Shown here piece after piece: positions 1 through 11,949 of a stretch of DNA of 64,000 nt; positions within the stretch are counted from its first letter, which is position 1; each line of letters opens with the position of its first letter. The stretch lies in the NCBI GenBank assembly GCA_020055645.1, contig CM034549.1, positions 5,890,001-5,954,000 on the forward strand, in the 5' to 3' direction. The DNA comes from Tomocerus qinae (Eukaryota > Arthropoda > Collembola > Entomobryomorpha > Tomoceridae). The translations under genes were made by a program, and so were the position numbers. A model generated the notes under the pieces. That model ran no database searches. It was given only the letters and a program-made list of their open reading frames with translations, and had not been told where the DNA came from.

Positions 1-1420
1 AAATATATGGGGAGAACTCCAGAAAAAAACAAGCCATTATTTAGAGATTGCGGTATGAGAAAATAATGAAATTTTACAAAAGTATTCTCCTAAATATCGA
101 GTTTAAAGTTAAGTCAATTTAACTATCTTCGAGCATTTGTTTTGTGACATGAGTACATGAGCCGAAACCTCAAAATGTATTTGTTTTCCTGGCCCGTCAA
201 TGTAGTTAACCTATGTAGGGATGGAAAATATTTCGTAAAAGAGGAATTTGTTGCCCTTATATTTTTGTACACCTTTTACAAAGTAGCAATCGGAGAGTGT
301 CAAAGTGTCAAAATTTTATTCATAAATAATACAGAAAATGTTGTTGTTTATTGAAATCGCCATTTAAAGAAATTGGGACTGTAGTTTTCTACTTTTAATA
401 TACTAAACGTTAGATTTCTGTCATGTTTAAATGTACCTGATTTTGAAATTATCGTCAACTACAAATAAAATTGCATATAGTCTGTTCGATATCTGTTAGG
501 GGTTGCAAGGGAATAGCTTTAACTCACGGGGAGATATTTTGGAGAATACTTTTGTAAAATTTCATTATTTTATCATACCACAATCTCTAAATAGTGCCTT
601 GTTTTTAGTTTATCTGGCATTCTCACCGTATACTTTTCCAGGTTTTTACATGTTATATTTTTTATTTTATTGTTTTTCTTGATATATCTGGTTATAACTA
701 TCGTATAGCTACGAACTACCAAAGATTTGACCAGTTTATGAATATTTCGAAATTATTTATGTAGATTACAGTACCAGTAATACAGCGCATGACAATGAAC
801 AGTACTCGAGTAAATATGCATCCCTGTCTACGTTATAATGTAAATTTTACATTTATGGAAAAATGATATTTAATATGCTATTTGATCTTTATAAATTTGA
901 TTTTTTTCGCAAAATGTAAATAATTAATAATTTTATTTTTTATTGGTGGCTACCGCCCCCAAACCTCCGCTTGATGGAGATTAACAGTTGGTATCCTCGT
1001 AGTTAATAAAACACGAGACAGCAAAGCATTATAGATATGCATGCCTATTGCAATTTGATATTTTCGATGCCTGGAATGACTCAATGTTATTTGTTTCATC
1101 CCTGAAATTTTCCTCATTGTTTATTTTTTACAATCCCTGTAAGAACCAGCACCATCAAACCAAATATATTTTCCATCCCTGGAATTGTTCTCAGTACTCC
1201 GTATTTGGATTAAGGTGTGAATGTAATTGGGATTATTGGAATGTTTCCTGGAAGGAAAATAACGTCATAAGTATGAGCTGTTCTGCGACTAACTTCTCAA
1301 AATTGGAATGTGCATAAATTTAAAGTGGTATACAATATTTATTTCTGGCGGTGCTTTCCTGGAACTGGGTTTCCTACAGAAGAAATGTATAGCTGACCAC
1401 TGTTCTTACTCCGCTTTCGA
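1..1420. repeat. Family A stem-loop repeat, copy A1 (cut by window edge)
   Basis: Non-coding. Bases 1-110 and about 520-650 are inverted copies of each other: the left arm shows GGGGAGAACTCCAG and ATTTAGAGATTGCGGTATG, and the right arm is its reverse complement ending in a CCAGG block. After the right arm comes a tail (650 to about 1420) that recurs after the right arm in the other copies (near 17.95, 21.45, 51.2 and 59.4 kb). Shared tail landmarks are a 'TTCTTGATATATCTGG' stretch and 'TTTTCCATCCCTGGAATTG'. The loop lacks the 215-bp insertion found at 48642 in copy A4 and so serves as an empty site for it. No convincing coding sequence. Confidence 0.75.
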
Positions 1421-2150
1421 ACTTCTTTTATTGTTAAATTTTATCGCTTTCGTCGTTGGTTTAACTTACTAAGGTGTGAACTGGTAATAACCACCTTTTT
1501 ATCCATTTTTAGTTACCAAAAGCTTTCTCTGTTTAATTTTCTCAAATGTGGCTCTTTTGATGTCGGAATTCGGGTCACATGTCATTCACATAACATTTAA
1601 AATGCTAAGTTGCCAAGGTAAATGTCTATTGAAAATATTATCCGCCCTTATTTGTCCGGACTTCTCAATTAGCCCCCCAACCCCCGCTAGGGGAATGAAA
1701 GGTGAATGTTGTGGTTGTAGTTAGTGGTACCAGTAATAATTCAATTCTTTGAATTAGTAGTAGACAACGGTAGTCATCTTGTGTATTTACTATGTCAGTG
1801 TAGTGGCGTGGGGTGAGTTGACGTGACAATGATTCGGAAGAGTAGTACAGTGCAGTGTAGTAGTAGTAGTAGTAGTACTTAGTACTATACTACTACTGCA
1901 CTACTGCACTGTATCTACGGAAACTGAATTTGATAATTGAATTATGATAACCAAACAAGGTCACAACCGAATCTTCGGGCTCTAGCGGGAGAACCGGTCC
2001 TCCGACAGAGTTGCTGAATTAAAGCGCACTCCGTCGAAGAATGGTTTACTGATTTTGTCTCTATAATTTTTGCCGAGAAGTTTCTAGTTTTCGAGAAAAC
2101 CCTCCTGACGATTTTCATACACCCACCCACTTCATACATAGGGATTGACA
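1421..2150. other. Intergenic, no gene seen
   Basis: No coding signal recognised. It holds a short palindrome at about 1846-1912 made of TAG/CTA triplet runs flanked by GTACAGTGCAGTG and its inverse. Confidence 0.5.
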
Positions 2151-2399
2151 ACAAGGCTGTATTGAGGGGGGGGGCATTGGGGGCAAATGCCCCCCCCGAA
2201 ATCCAAGAAAAGAGGAAATTTTTTCTCAAAACACCAAAAAATTTCGCGCTTCGCGCGATTTTATGTGATTTTTAGGCTATTTTTGACTCATTTTAGCTAA
2301 AATAAGCCAAAATTTTTCGCGCTTCGCGCGATAATGCCTAATACATATAATTGTATGACATCGTTGCCCCCTCCGAAATCGACTTCTAAATACGGTACT
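2151..2399. mobile_element. hAT-like MITE, copy 1
   Basis: A 249-bp non-coding element flanked by a perfect 8-bp direct repeat GATTGACA (2143-2150 and 2400-2407). Its ends are imperfectly inverted around GTATTNAG. It has a G-run/C-run hairpin near the left end and two TTCGCGCTTCGCGCG hairpins inside. A second copy of about 95% identity by eye lies at 46449-46699 in an intron. The 8-bp duplication and G-rich terminal hairpin suggest a non-autonomous hAT element; no transposase is present. Confidence 0.75.
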
Positions 2400-2454
2400 G
2401 ATTGACAAATCCTGAGAGCAGTTAGTCTGCCTCGAATGTCTCCCTATGAAAAAA

Positions 2455-4473
2455 CATATATGCCCCAGTCTCCCGGTTGAAATTACAAATTCAAAATCGT
2501 CTTTTCACGTAAATTAATAAATAAAGTACAATTAATAAACAAATGTTGTAAATTATATTATTGAAAATCCTTCGAAAATGTTCTTCTGAAATGAATTTAA
2601 AAATATGAAAATACCAGACAGGATAAGAAAGAAAATGAATATCTTTCGGAAAATTTAGAGTCTGCTGAAAACAATCGAAATGACAATAGTGGTTTGTCCA
2701 AGGCGGGCTAAATTTCTATAGTGACGCTTGTTTTGCTTATACACAGGTGGGGAAAGGACCTTTATATCAGTGGACAAACTCTGGGACAAAAATATGAATT
2801 TTTGTCCCAGCAGTCGCGTCCTCATCTTAGATTCCTTGTATGCGTATTTCTCATATTGACAGGCATGTTGGAATTAGCGATGGTTAGGCGGTGTGCTTTC
2901 AAGTGTTGCATATTGAAACGTAGCCCTTCTGCTATAGTATTTTATTTTCCAAGTGTACAGGAAGAATGCATGGTTGGATTTTGTGCTTTGTTGTGGTGTT
3001 TTTAAAGCGAACCTCGCTAATTTTGGCGTCTGTAAATTGCATTTTATCTTTATATGATTTTATTACTCCGAGTTTGCGGTGGCCACCGGCTAAAACATTT
3101 TTTCGTGGAACTTCTTCAGTCCTATTATATATCCTAGGCTTTTCAGTTAATGGATTCATTGACTACTTATTTAGGTGTCGGATTTATAATTTAAAACTGC
3201 CTATTTCAGATTGAACTTCCTCAAGAAGTTCGCTGCGCTTAATCTCTGAGGTTCACATGGGGTCAGGTCAATGAGTTTGGAGGAACTGAGAGTGAGATTG
3301 AGGATCATGATCATTAAGCAACTTCCCATTTCCCCGGAGCTGAGGCTGGAGTATGGACTCCGGTTGAAAATCTTTGATAACCAGTGACTAAAATGAACGG
3401 CCGGTTGAAATGTTGTAGATTAAGTGGATTAATAGTGTCGATTTCAGAATAAAATTCCTCAGGAATTTTGTTTAAATCACGCATGTGGGTTAGGGGGCCA
3501 ATGAGTCAAGTTGTACTGTGGATACAAATTTAGCACCTGCCCCGCTGCCCAGTGAGGCACGAGTTGCCTGTGAGTGCGTGGAATAGAGAATGGACGAGGA
3601 CAAGTAGGGAACGAGAATTTCATTATTTATTTAATTACTTTTGAAAACAAATTACAGTTAAGCTATCAGAATTTCCACCTCTATACATTCGTACTTTAGC
3701 ATTCAAGGACTTGAAATTGTCAAAAAACGAGGTTAAAGTCTCTTTTCATTGGTGAATGCATTTTGTCAATGGGATTGCTGATTTCCATGGTTGAAATTGC
3801 AAAATTATTTTGGAAACTAAATGACTATCAATTTGTATGGTAATCTCTATGATCATTCAAATGAAAATGAGTTCCTAACTGAGTTTGGATTGGTACCACG
3901 AGCTGGGACGATTCGTCCCAAAGTTTGTCCTTATCATTTCAATGGTAATATAGAGTCCTTTCCTCACCTGTGTATTTACGATAAATGTATTGCTATAGAA
4001 ATTAAGCCCACCTTGGGTTTGTCCCAAGGTTAGTAGAAATAAAATAGGTTTGGAATTCCAGGCAGTCTGATTTTTTTTGTTGCTTAGCTGACGCCACATG
4101 GTGGCAATTTCCCTATGGGGATGATTACGAAAACCCCATAACAGCTAAAGCAACACAAAAAATCCAAAGTGCCTGGGCAGGTTGGCTTTGACAGATACCA
4201 AATGGAGATAATCGAAAATTTAGACTTCTACAATCAATTAATTGACTACACAGAATTAGCACATTTTCATGAGTATGATACTCCTATATTTGCAGTTCGA
4301 GACTTACATTTGTCTCTACCTCATGTATCTAGTGGAAGTGGGACCATTGAGATTTAAGACACCTTGATAGCGACCAAATTACAAGACGCTATTTCTTCCA
4401 CTCGCACTTTCACACTTCACAATGCTAAAAATGATTCAAAAACAATTTCAACCGGTAGACTGGGGCATATATG
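2455..4473. mobile_element. Foldback element of about 2 kb
   Basis: The ends are inverted: CATATATGCCCCAGTCT at the left and AGACTGGGGCATATATG at the right, continuing inward as CCGGTTGAAATT. Further inward, 2690-2815 (TTTCTATAG, ACACAGGTG, GGACAAACTCTGGGACA) is mirrored by 3890-4020. A partial relative lies at 28105-28460. The short open frames inside (for example 2721-3005 and 3821-4033) have no family resemblance and I treat them as chance. Confidence 0.65.
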
Positions 4474-5715
4474 TTTTTTAATTCACGCCATATTCTGATT
4501 ATCCATAAACTTTGTTTTTCCTTGTTTTCTGGTTTTCCTCGCGTCTCCCTATGAGTTTTTTAAGTTTTTAATTTTACGGATTTATGTTTTACAGCAGCCA
4601 TGACAACAGTCTATTCTATACTAACAACCCAAGGGAATTGCAAAAATTGTCCAATTGCAATTTCCATGCAAACAATTTCCCTTGGAAAAAGTTTTTTTTA
4701 AGTTGCAAAATTGTAATAGGAATGATTTGGAAATAGAACACAATCGATGAGTTGCGGTTCCACCAGCCCCGGAGAGAAATTCTTTCTCATCCGTCGCCTC
4801 AACAAATCAGCTCCATCGGATTCCTAGAAAAGGTCTCTATTCCCACATTAATTTAATTGACTTTGGCCATTTGAATTAATTCTTTTTTGTAAATAATGAG
4901 GTGGTGACTTGGAAGACGGACGACGAGCAGTGGCAGCGAAAGAGGAGGACAGGAGGCGACATGGAGGAGATGGAACAAGTGGTTATCCTCGCACGTCGAG
5001 TCAGAGACAAAGCACGACAATTAAATCAAATACTTAACGTCAATTAGCTAAAATCTATTTTGCTATTTTTTAGCAACATTAATTTGGCTCGTTTCAGTGG
5101 GCTTTACAAATATTTCCTGGTTGAAGTAAGGCAGAGGTTGCATAAATACCCAAGGTAGTTTAAACGCCATAGTTACGTAGCATATAGGTAGCCATGGTAT
5201 TTAAAGTACCTTTTATTAGGTAAGGTCTCTCGAAAGTATGCCCTGTGTATTTCATGGCGCGATTTTTAAAATGTGCAATCTGTCTTGAAACTATTTCAGG
5301 GGGCCATTTTATACAATAAGATATGATTTGTAACAAAGTTTAAAATATCTGTCCGATATGATTTGTAACTCGTTTAAAAAATATCCGTCCGTTGGTGATT
5401 AAAGTTCGTTTCACTATTAATTGCACCTATGGATACGCATTCTTATTGGTCGACATTTTTTGAAATCCAGTTATCTGATTGGTTTTGTTATAGCATTATA
5501 GATTCCCCAGATGGGGGTATTTTAGCAACATTTTGCAATTACTACAAAACAATAATGAATAGTTTATACAGAATGCATTATAATATTTAAGGGGTTAATT
5601 TTATACAAAGACATGATTTGTAACAAACAGTTAAAATATCCTTGGTGCTTGTTTTGTATTATGAATATTTGAATGTGTTTTTATTTTGTACAAAACTGGG
5701 AAAAGGTTGTGAGAA
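4474..5715. other. Intergenic with one unexplained coding-like patch
   Basis: Mostly AT-rich with no recognised gene. At 4897-5045 the + strand is locally GC-rich and open, and encodes a charged stretch including DDEQWQRKRRTGGD and ILARRVRDKARQLNQ before a TAG. It could be an exon of an unrecognised gene or an RNA; no partner exon was found. A direct repeat of about 50 bp occurs at 5305-5355 and 5590-5640 (shared core ATGATTTGTAACAAA). Confidence 0.3.
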
Positions 5716-5901
5716 TTAAAAGAATTTTCTTCTACGTCGTCTCCTGCTTCGTTTAAATAGCGAGTTAAAAGAATGGAAGCGACGTTTCTCGGAAATAGTG
5801 TTTTCGGACACGAAGCCACTCTCAATGTTCTCGAGCGAAGACTTGGACAGTCCTTCGGCGGAGATGTTGAACCAGCGCTCTATTTTGGACATTGGCGTCA
5901 A
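5716..5901 (-). CDS. NOS1AP: Candidate alternative last exon of NOS1AP
   Basis: On the minus strand a good acceptor (GCATTTCAG) at 5902-5910 opens a frame that runs to a stop at 5716-5718. The text IESGFVSENTISEKRR in it resembles the vertebrate NOS1AP segment around ESGIASEYESNT, which lies C-terminal to the coiled coil. An AATAAA signal follows in the minus direction (about 5680-5687). I could not find a strong donor in the upstream exon that joins it in frame, so its use is uncertain. The basic, Arg-rich end differs from the PDZ-binding terminus of vertebrate NOS1AP. Confidence 0.45.
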   Translation of the reverse strand: MTPMSKIERWFNISAEGLSKSSLENIESGFVSENTISEKRRFHSFNSLFKRSRRRRRRKFF

Positions 5902-5982
5902 CTGAAATGCAAGATTTGTAATATTGTAATAAATAGTAGCCATGTTAATAAAAGATGGACAGATTTGAGCAAAAGAGTTTAT

Positions 5983-8683
5983 TCATTTGGTTGTGTGTCG
6001 GGTGAAGGCGGCTCTAACAATGTCTTTGGTTATGTTACTCTTGGCCTTTTCTGAATTGAATTTCCGTCCCAAACTGGATTGGACTGGATTGGCATTGACT
6101 TTTCGTTCCTCGTCGGCTGACGTGTTTCGACCAATCACCGACAACTTGGGGATGCGCAGAAGATTCGACTCCATGGGTAAAATAAATTGCGACGATTGTT
6201 TCTCCTCCTCTTGCTCCTCTTTGGGGGGAGGGGGAGGAGGAGGAGGGGGCGGCGGGTTAGTGCCGTTATTGTTAAAGTTTGGTAGGGGAGGGGCCGAGTA
6301 GTAGTTGGGGGTGGGGGGCGGTTGGGACGAGTAAAAGTTGCTGTTGAAGAAACCGAAAGGGGGCGGTGCGTAGTAGGGGGAGGGCGGGAGTCGGTAGCGA
6401 CTGTCAAAGTACATCGAGTCGAGCAAGTTCTGCCTCCGGAGATTGTCCAGTTCTTGGAATGAGGAGACGAGCGGCGACTGACTTTGACTGGTCGACGTCG
6501 ACAGCGACGGCGACCCGCTTCGGTGTTGGACCTAGTGCATTGTCATTGTCAGAGTCGGTTGTTTATCATATTGTCATTCGGTTATTCGGTTATTGTTGGT
6601 GCATGCCGGAGGTGTCAACTGATTAAGAGGGAGAGGAGGGGATAAGTAATGAATTTACCTGTGGGAGGGGCACGTGCTGAGGAAGCATCCCTATTACCGG
6701 GCTCTTTTGTCCAGCCAACTCAAGCTCGTGGATGTGACGCATCAGACTCTGCAAGTGGTCCAGCAATTCCCGGTTCTGCTGCAGCAGCTGATGAGTACGA
6801 CTCTGTAAAACAATTATTAGTTAATTAACTACAATTAACTATAATTATTAACTTTAATTAATTTTATACCTGTGCCTCGATGCGGGCGTTGGACTCTGCG
6901 GCGAGTTGGTCTCTGAGGAGGTGGATCTGGGCTAGAGCTGCCTGCGTATTTTGAGTCTGAGCATCCAACTTCTCTTTCAGCAACTGCACTTCGTGCTCCT
7001 TTGTGCTTTTGTTGTACGACCTACACCAATTAATTATTAATTAATTAACTGTCATTAATTATAATTAATTATAATTAAATATTGGTACCCGTGTGATTCT
7101 TCTCTAATACTCTTTGGTTCTGGCGATTCTTCATGCTGAAAGACGTCCAGTTCTGGAGGTTCCGCAACAATTTCCTTGGGCTCCTCCAAGAATAAAGGCA
7201 CGGCGGGTGGGACAACAGTGACTTGCTCCGAAGAGGACGTCCTCGTGACCACTTCCGGCTGCAACAAGACTTGTTCAGACGGGTTCTTTAATAATAATAA
7301 TAATAAAGGGTTAAATACCTTGTCGGGCAAGACGGGTGGTGGCTTTTCGTCCTGGACAAAGACGTCGTTGTCGTCATTATTACTTTCGGGGGATGCAGTC
7401 AATTTGTGGCTGACTTCGAATGCTAAATAAATAAAAGATGGTCAATGATAGTTGAGGAGGAGGATGGAGGAGGAGGAGGGGTAGATGTCTCTGTTTACCT
7501 TCGCCGACGGTGCGGACGATCCGAAGAGCTTGACTCTGTAAATAGAAACAATTAAGATATTATTATTACTATAGTCTGGACAGAGAGAGAGAGAGAGATG
7601 TTTGACCTGGAGATCGTCGTCTTCGAAACTTCCGTCAAAGTCCTTCATGACCTCAGGAGAGAAAGAAAGTTTTTTGACGGGACGACGATTGAGGACCGAA
7701 CTCATCCTGCCCTGTCTGACTCCTCCTCTCACTCACACACAACTAACTATTTTTAGAACGAAAACAACCCAACCTAAATATAACCAACATCTCTCTCTCT
7801 CTCTGCCAAAAACATTTCCATGACTACAGACACTCTATGACTATCTCACTCTATGACTATCTCACTCTATGACTATCTCTATGACTATCATCTCAAAAAG
7901 TGGGTCACAGTTCACTCACCTTTTTACTGGCCTTGAAAACAGAGCAATTGAACACGTTCGACGACGTCTCTCGAGAAATGTAACTGAACACTGAAATGAT
8001 GAAAAGGTCAAGTTTAGAATTTCAACGACGTCGACTTAATTAATCATGCATGAGACTGACCTTTGACATCCTGAGAGTCATGCTGAACAAAAAAGATCCT
8101 GAAAAGACAAGAAATGGGTTAGTACAGGAATTAAGGAAATGTGGAATAATGATTGATTACCTGTAAATGGGATGGATGAGGAGGACGTTGTCCACGTCTT
8201 TGTATTTCACTTGCGACGACGACCGCGTCCGTCTCTACACATTCATTCATGATTAGTTAATTATGTTGATTAAGAATAGTTAATATAGTTAACCTTTCGT
8301 TTGGTTTTGTGTCGTAAGGTGGTTGTAATGTTGTCGGTGCTGATTGTCACTGTCACTTTTTTCTTTTTGACTCCCTTGGCCTTGAACTCGAAACGGACAC
8401 GCCGCATTGCAGCCACAATGTACTCAAATAAATTAATCAATTTAATGTAATTCATTATTAATTGTAATTAACTAATTGTAAAATACTTATCTCCACACGA
8501 CTCGTCGGTCGGCTGATCTCCATACTCCCAATCAACTAAATGCAATTAAATTTAATTAAATGTAATTAAATTTAATTGAGGTTAATTCCAATTCATGAAA
8601 TAGTAAATTGACCTTACCTTGACGTTGAAAGAGATGCCCGTGAGGAAGTTGGTTTCGTCGGCAATGGTCTCGTAGGACTTCAT
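5983..8683 (-). CDS. NOS1AP: NOS1AP/CAPON-like PTB-domain adaptor
   Basis: Adaptor that in vertebrates links neuronal NO synthase and Scribble/Vangl polarity complexes through an N-terminal PTB domain. Twelve exons (minus): 8618-8683, 8491-8535, 8294-8419, 8161-8234, 8061-8098, 7920-7990, 7607-7711, 7499-7535, 7089-7422, 6870-7020, 6659-6802, 5983-6531; 1740 nt, 579 aa. The PTB domain (about residues 8-200) shows [48 protein letters not shown] and [16 protein letters not shown] coiled coil follows (about 300-390, with [20 protein letters not shown] and [12 protein letters not shown]), then a Pro-rich tail with an 11-Pro run. The start Met gives an N-terminus shorter than in vertebrates. Exon 7 adds 35 codons inside the PTB fold. 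This stop (TGA) overlaps an AATAAA; a further exon may lie downstream at 5716-5901. The junction of exons 2 and 3 looks like an AT-AC intron. Confidence 0.92.
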
Positions 8684-8962
8684 GATGAGAGGACAGACGA
8701 GACGGAAATGAATGACGACAAGACAAAGACGATCGAGTGACGATGAGGAGGAGGGAGGACGAGAGGAAATAACAAAAAGGTGAGTCAGAGAGAGGATGAA
8801 AAAAACAAGTTGAATAAAATAAATAAAGTCACGTGATTGGTTCATTTAAGGCGGGCAGTGCAAAAGCAGGATGAGCGGAAGAAGAATGTCATAGTTTGTT
8901 GTCGCTCCTTTTCGGACACTCTTCTTCCTCTAGTCACCAATTAGCTTAGCTGTAGTACAACC
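8684..8962. promoter_or_regulatory. Shared divergent promoter region (NOS1AP / SCaMC)
   Basis: 279 bp separate the two start codons, which point away from each other, so both promoters and 5' UTRs must lie here unless upstream non-coding exons exist. No TATA box is obvious. GC content is higher than in the surrounding introns. Co-regulation is inferred from geometry only. Confidence 0.55.
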
Positions 8963-11352
8963 ATGGAAGACAGTGACAACAACCACAAAAGACTCGAGAG
9001 ACTCTTCAACCAACTCGACAAAAACGGAGACGGACGGTAAACTATTTATTTATTTATTTATTTATTATTTTATACCTACTAACCTATTTTCAGGATCAAC
9101 GTGGACGAATTGGCAGCCGCTTTGAAGGGTCCTCGAAATCAAAGAATCTCCGTCGCAAAGGTATCATCGTCACATTCCAAATTCCTCTACTATGGTTATT
9201 TATATGTTATTTGTTGTAGGAGCTGCTGGATAAATCGGATCAAACGCACAGCGGAGACATCACGTCAGTTCTCATGATTCAAATTTTATTTTTCTTTCCT
9301 CCCAACTAACTTTGTTGTTTTTCAGGCTTGATGAGTTCATTTCCTACGCCATCGCCAAGGTAATTTATAAACATTATTCACAATAGATTATTATTATTAT
9401 TATTATTATTATTATTGATTTGGTTACTAGGAGAAGAAGCTAAAGTTGATTTTCACAAACATTGACACAAATTCTGACGGGAAGCTGGACTTTTCTGAGA
9501 TTCTGAAGGCGTTCCAGCAGACGTCGACGGACAGCAAATTGCCACACGACTTTGTGTCGATCGTCCGAAGGTATTCATCCCTCTTGTTGATTGACTGACA
9601 ATTACTCTGTCTGACTAACAATTGCGATGCCTGTAGACACCCGTGCAACGACGAGGATGAGACGGACGAGGAAGACGAGTACATCACGTGGGAAGACTGG
9701 CGAGACTATCTCATCCTCAACCCCAAAATAAGGTCCATTATTATTATTCAGTTACTTTCATCAGTTATATTTATCAGTTGTTTATTCTAATTAATATAGC
9801 GAGTTGACGGATGTGGTCAAGTACTGGAGACACGCCACTGTAAGCCAATTAAACCAACCTCATTTCAATTAATTATATAATTAATTAATGGAACAAGATT
9901 CAAGTTTTTAGATTTGGGAGAAGACGCTATTGTGCCAGATGACTTTACTAATGAGGAGATGCAGACCGGAATGTGGTGGAGGCATCTCGTCGCTGGAGGA
10001 ATCGCCGGCGCTGTCAGTCGCACTTTCACTGGTAGAGTATATTTACTAGCCGCTAACAGACAAAAGCTAGTCAAGTTATAGCTGTAATAGGTTAAAGTTA
10101 CCACTTTTTGTAATTTGCTAAATTTTGATAGCTATTTAAACCTTTTGAAATTCAATACTCGGCGTGTATATATAAATATATAGTTTGATTGATATATTTA
10201 TTTTTTGTCTTTTCAGCTCCGCTCGACAGAGTCAAAGTGTTTCTTCAGGTACGCAATAGTTAATACCCTGTATACTTGGGTTAATTAAAGTTTGGTGACC
10301 CTGTAGAGATTTAATTACAATGCAGGTGCATGGGAAAAAGTCGTCGATCCTGGACCTTTTCAAAGGAATGATCAAAGAAGGCGGACCTGCGAGTCTGTGG
10401 AGAGGAAACGGAGTCAACATTCTCAAGGTCAGTAACCCTCATGACGTCATCTCATCAAGATATATTTAATAATAATTTTAATTGTCGTTGCAGATCGCCC
10501 CAGAGTCGGCGTTGAAATTCATGGCCTACGAGTACGGAAAGAGATTCATCAAAGGAGAGAGTAAACAGGAACTGCTGATTGCCGAGCGATTCTTGGCGGG
10601 CTCTTTGGCTGGGGCCTTCAGTCAGACCGTCATCTACCCTCTGGAAGTCATCAAGACCCGACTCGCCCTCCGCAACACGGGTAATTAGTTACAAGGGGAG
10701 GAGTCAACACAATTAATTACAATTAGTTAATTTTTATAGGCCAGTACCGATCCGTTTTGGATTTGATCCAGTCGATGCATCGGACGGACGGTTTTCGGAT
10801 CTTCTACCGCGGCTACATCCCAAATTTGATTGGTAATTAATTAATTAATTATTATTATTAAGATTGTAATTAAAGTTAATTATTATGGTTAGGTATCTTG
10901 CCCTATGCCGGCATCGACTTGGCTGTTTACGAGACGCTCAAAAAGTACAACGCCACCGACAATGTAAGTTATATTAATAATTAATTGAGATTAATATTTA
11001 ATCAAGTTTTGAATAGGAGCCGGGAGTGTTAAAGTTGTTGACGTGCGGGACGATTTCTTCAGCGTGTGGACAAATCGCGTCTTACCCGTTGGCCCTGGTG
11101 CGCACCCGACTGCAGGCGTCCAATGAAAGACAATCCATGCTGGACCTGTTCAAGGTCATCTATAGGAACGAAGGATTTGTTGGCCTCTACCGCGGAATCC
11201 TCCCCAACTTCATGAAGGTACCTCGATAATAAATAACGTACCTTAAATGTAATTAATTAAATTTAATGATTTTTTAGGTGGCGCCTGCCGTGTCGATAAG
11301 TTACGTTGTTTATGAAAAAGTTAGAATTTCTCTCGGTGTTCACATGACTTGA
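8963..11352 (+). CDS. SLC25A24: Calcium-binding mitochondrial carrier SCaMC (ATP-Mg/Pi carrier)
   Basis: Exchanges ATP-Mg for phosphate across the inner mitochondrial membrane under Ca2+ control. Fifteen exons (8963-9036, 9094-9160, 9220-9263, 9326-9359, 9431-9570, 9637-9732, 9800-9839, 9905-10031, 10217-10248, 10326-10427, 10494-10680, 10740-10832, 10893-10963, 11017-11217, 11278-11352) sum to 1383 nt, 460 aa, near the usual 470-480. EF hands: [39 protein letters not shown]; the fourth is replaced by an acidic insert ([18 protein letters not shown]). Three carrier repeats carry PLDRVK, PLEVIK and PLALVR signatures, with [29 protein letters not shown] and [18 protein letters not shown] lies at 11368-11373. 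It belongs to the SLC25A23/24/25 group; which paralogue cannot be told by eye. Confidence 0.95.
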
Positions 11353-11367
11353 TGTCGCATTCCGTTT

Positions 11368-11373
11368 AATAAA
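11368..11373 (+). terminator. Polyadenylation signal of the SCaMC gene
   Basis: AATAAA 16 nt after the stop codon. Confidence 0.7.
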
Positions 11374-11446
11374 TCCTTTTTTAGTTTTTAATTCCGTTGC
11401 CCGTTATTTCCACGCATCTCGAAATATTACAAACACTCTATATACT

Positions 11447-11735
11447 TCATCCTATACTTAATCCTACCTTTAATCCTATACTTAATCCTACCTTTAATCC
11501 TATACTTAATCCTACCTTTAATCTTATACTTAATCCTACCTTTAATCCTATACTTAATCCTACCTTTAATTTATACTTAATCCTACCTTTAATCCTACCT
11601 TTAATCCTATACTTAATCCTACCTTTAATCCTATACTTAATCCTATACTTAATCCTACCTTTAATCCTATACTTAACCCTACCTTTAATCCTATACTTAA
11701 TCCTACCTTTAATCCTATACTCAATCCCCCAGCCA
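11447..11735. repeat. Minisatellite, about 12/13-bp half-units
   Basis: Tandem alternation of CTTAATCCTA and CTTTAATCCTAC units. It lacks stops on both strands and so produces artefactual open frames (11397-11759 plus, 11447-11749 minus). Lies in the convergent space between the SCaMC and EDC3 3' ends. Confidence 0.9.
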
Positions 11736-11949
11736 TACTTCCTTTTCACTTGCTCTTGACAACAGGTTCATTCAGTTACTAATTCTGCCTAAAATTCTAA
11801 ATCCCCTCGTCAGGGGTAAGGCTCTTGTTTTATTTATGAATGTTCCCTTACGGAGAAAGTGAAATGTATCTGATAATAGTCTCAGTCTTCAATTTTTCCA
11901 AGATAAAATACCCCACCCAGTAACTGATTTTGGCTCCTCCCAAACCTTT

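Noticed and set aside
5987..6301. Gly-rich plus-strand frame
   Set aside because: Antisense of the NOS1AP poly-Pro exon.
11397..11759. 120-codon frame with Leu/Pro/Ile repeats
   Set aside because: Translation of a minisatellite; stop-free on both strands because of composition.
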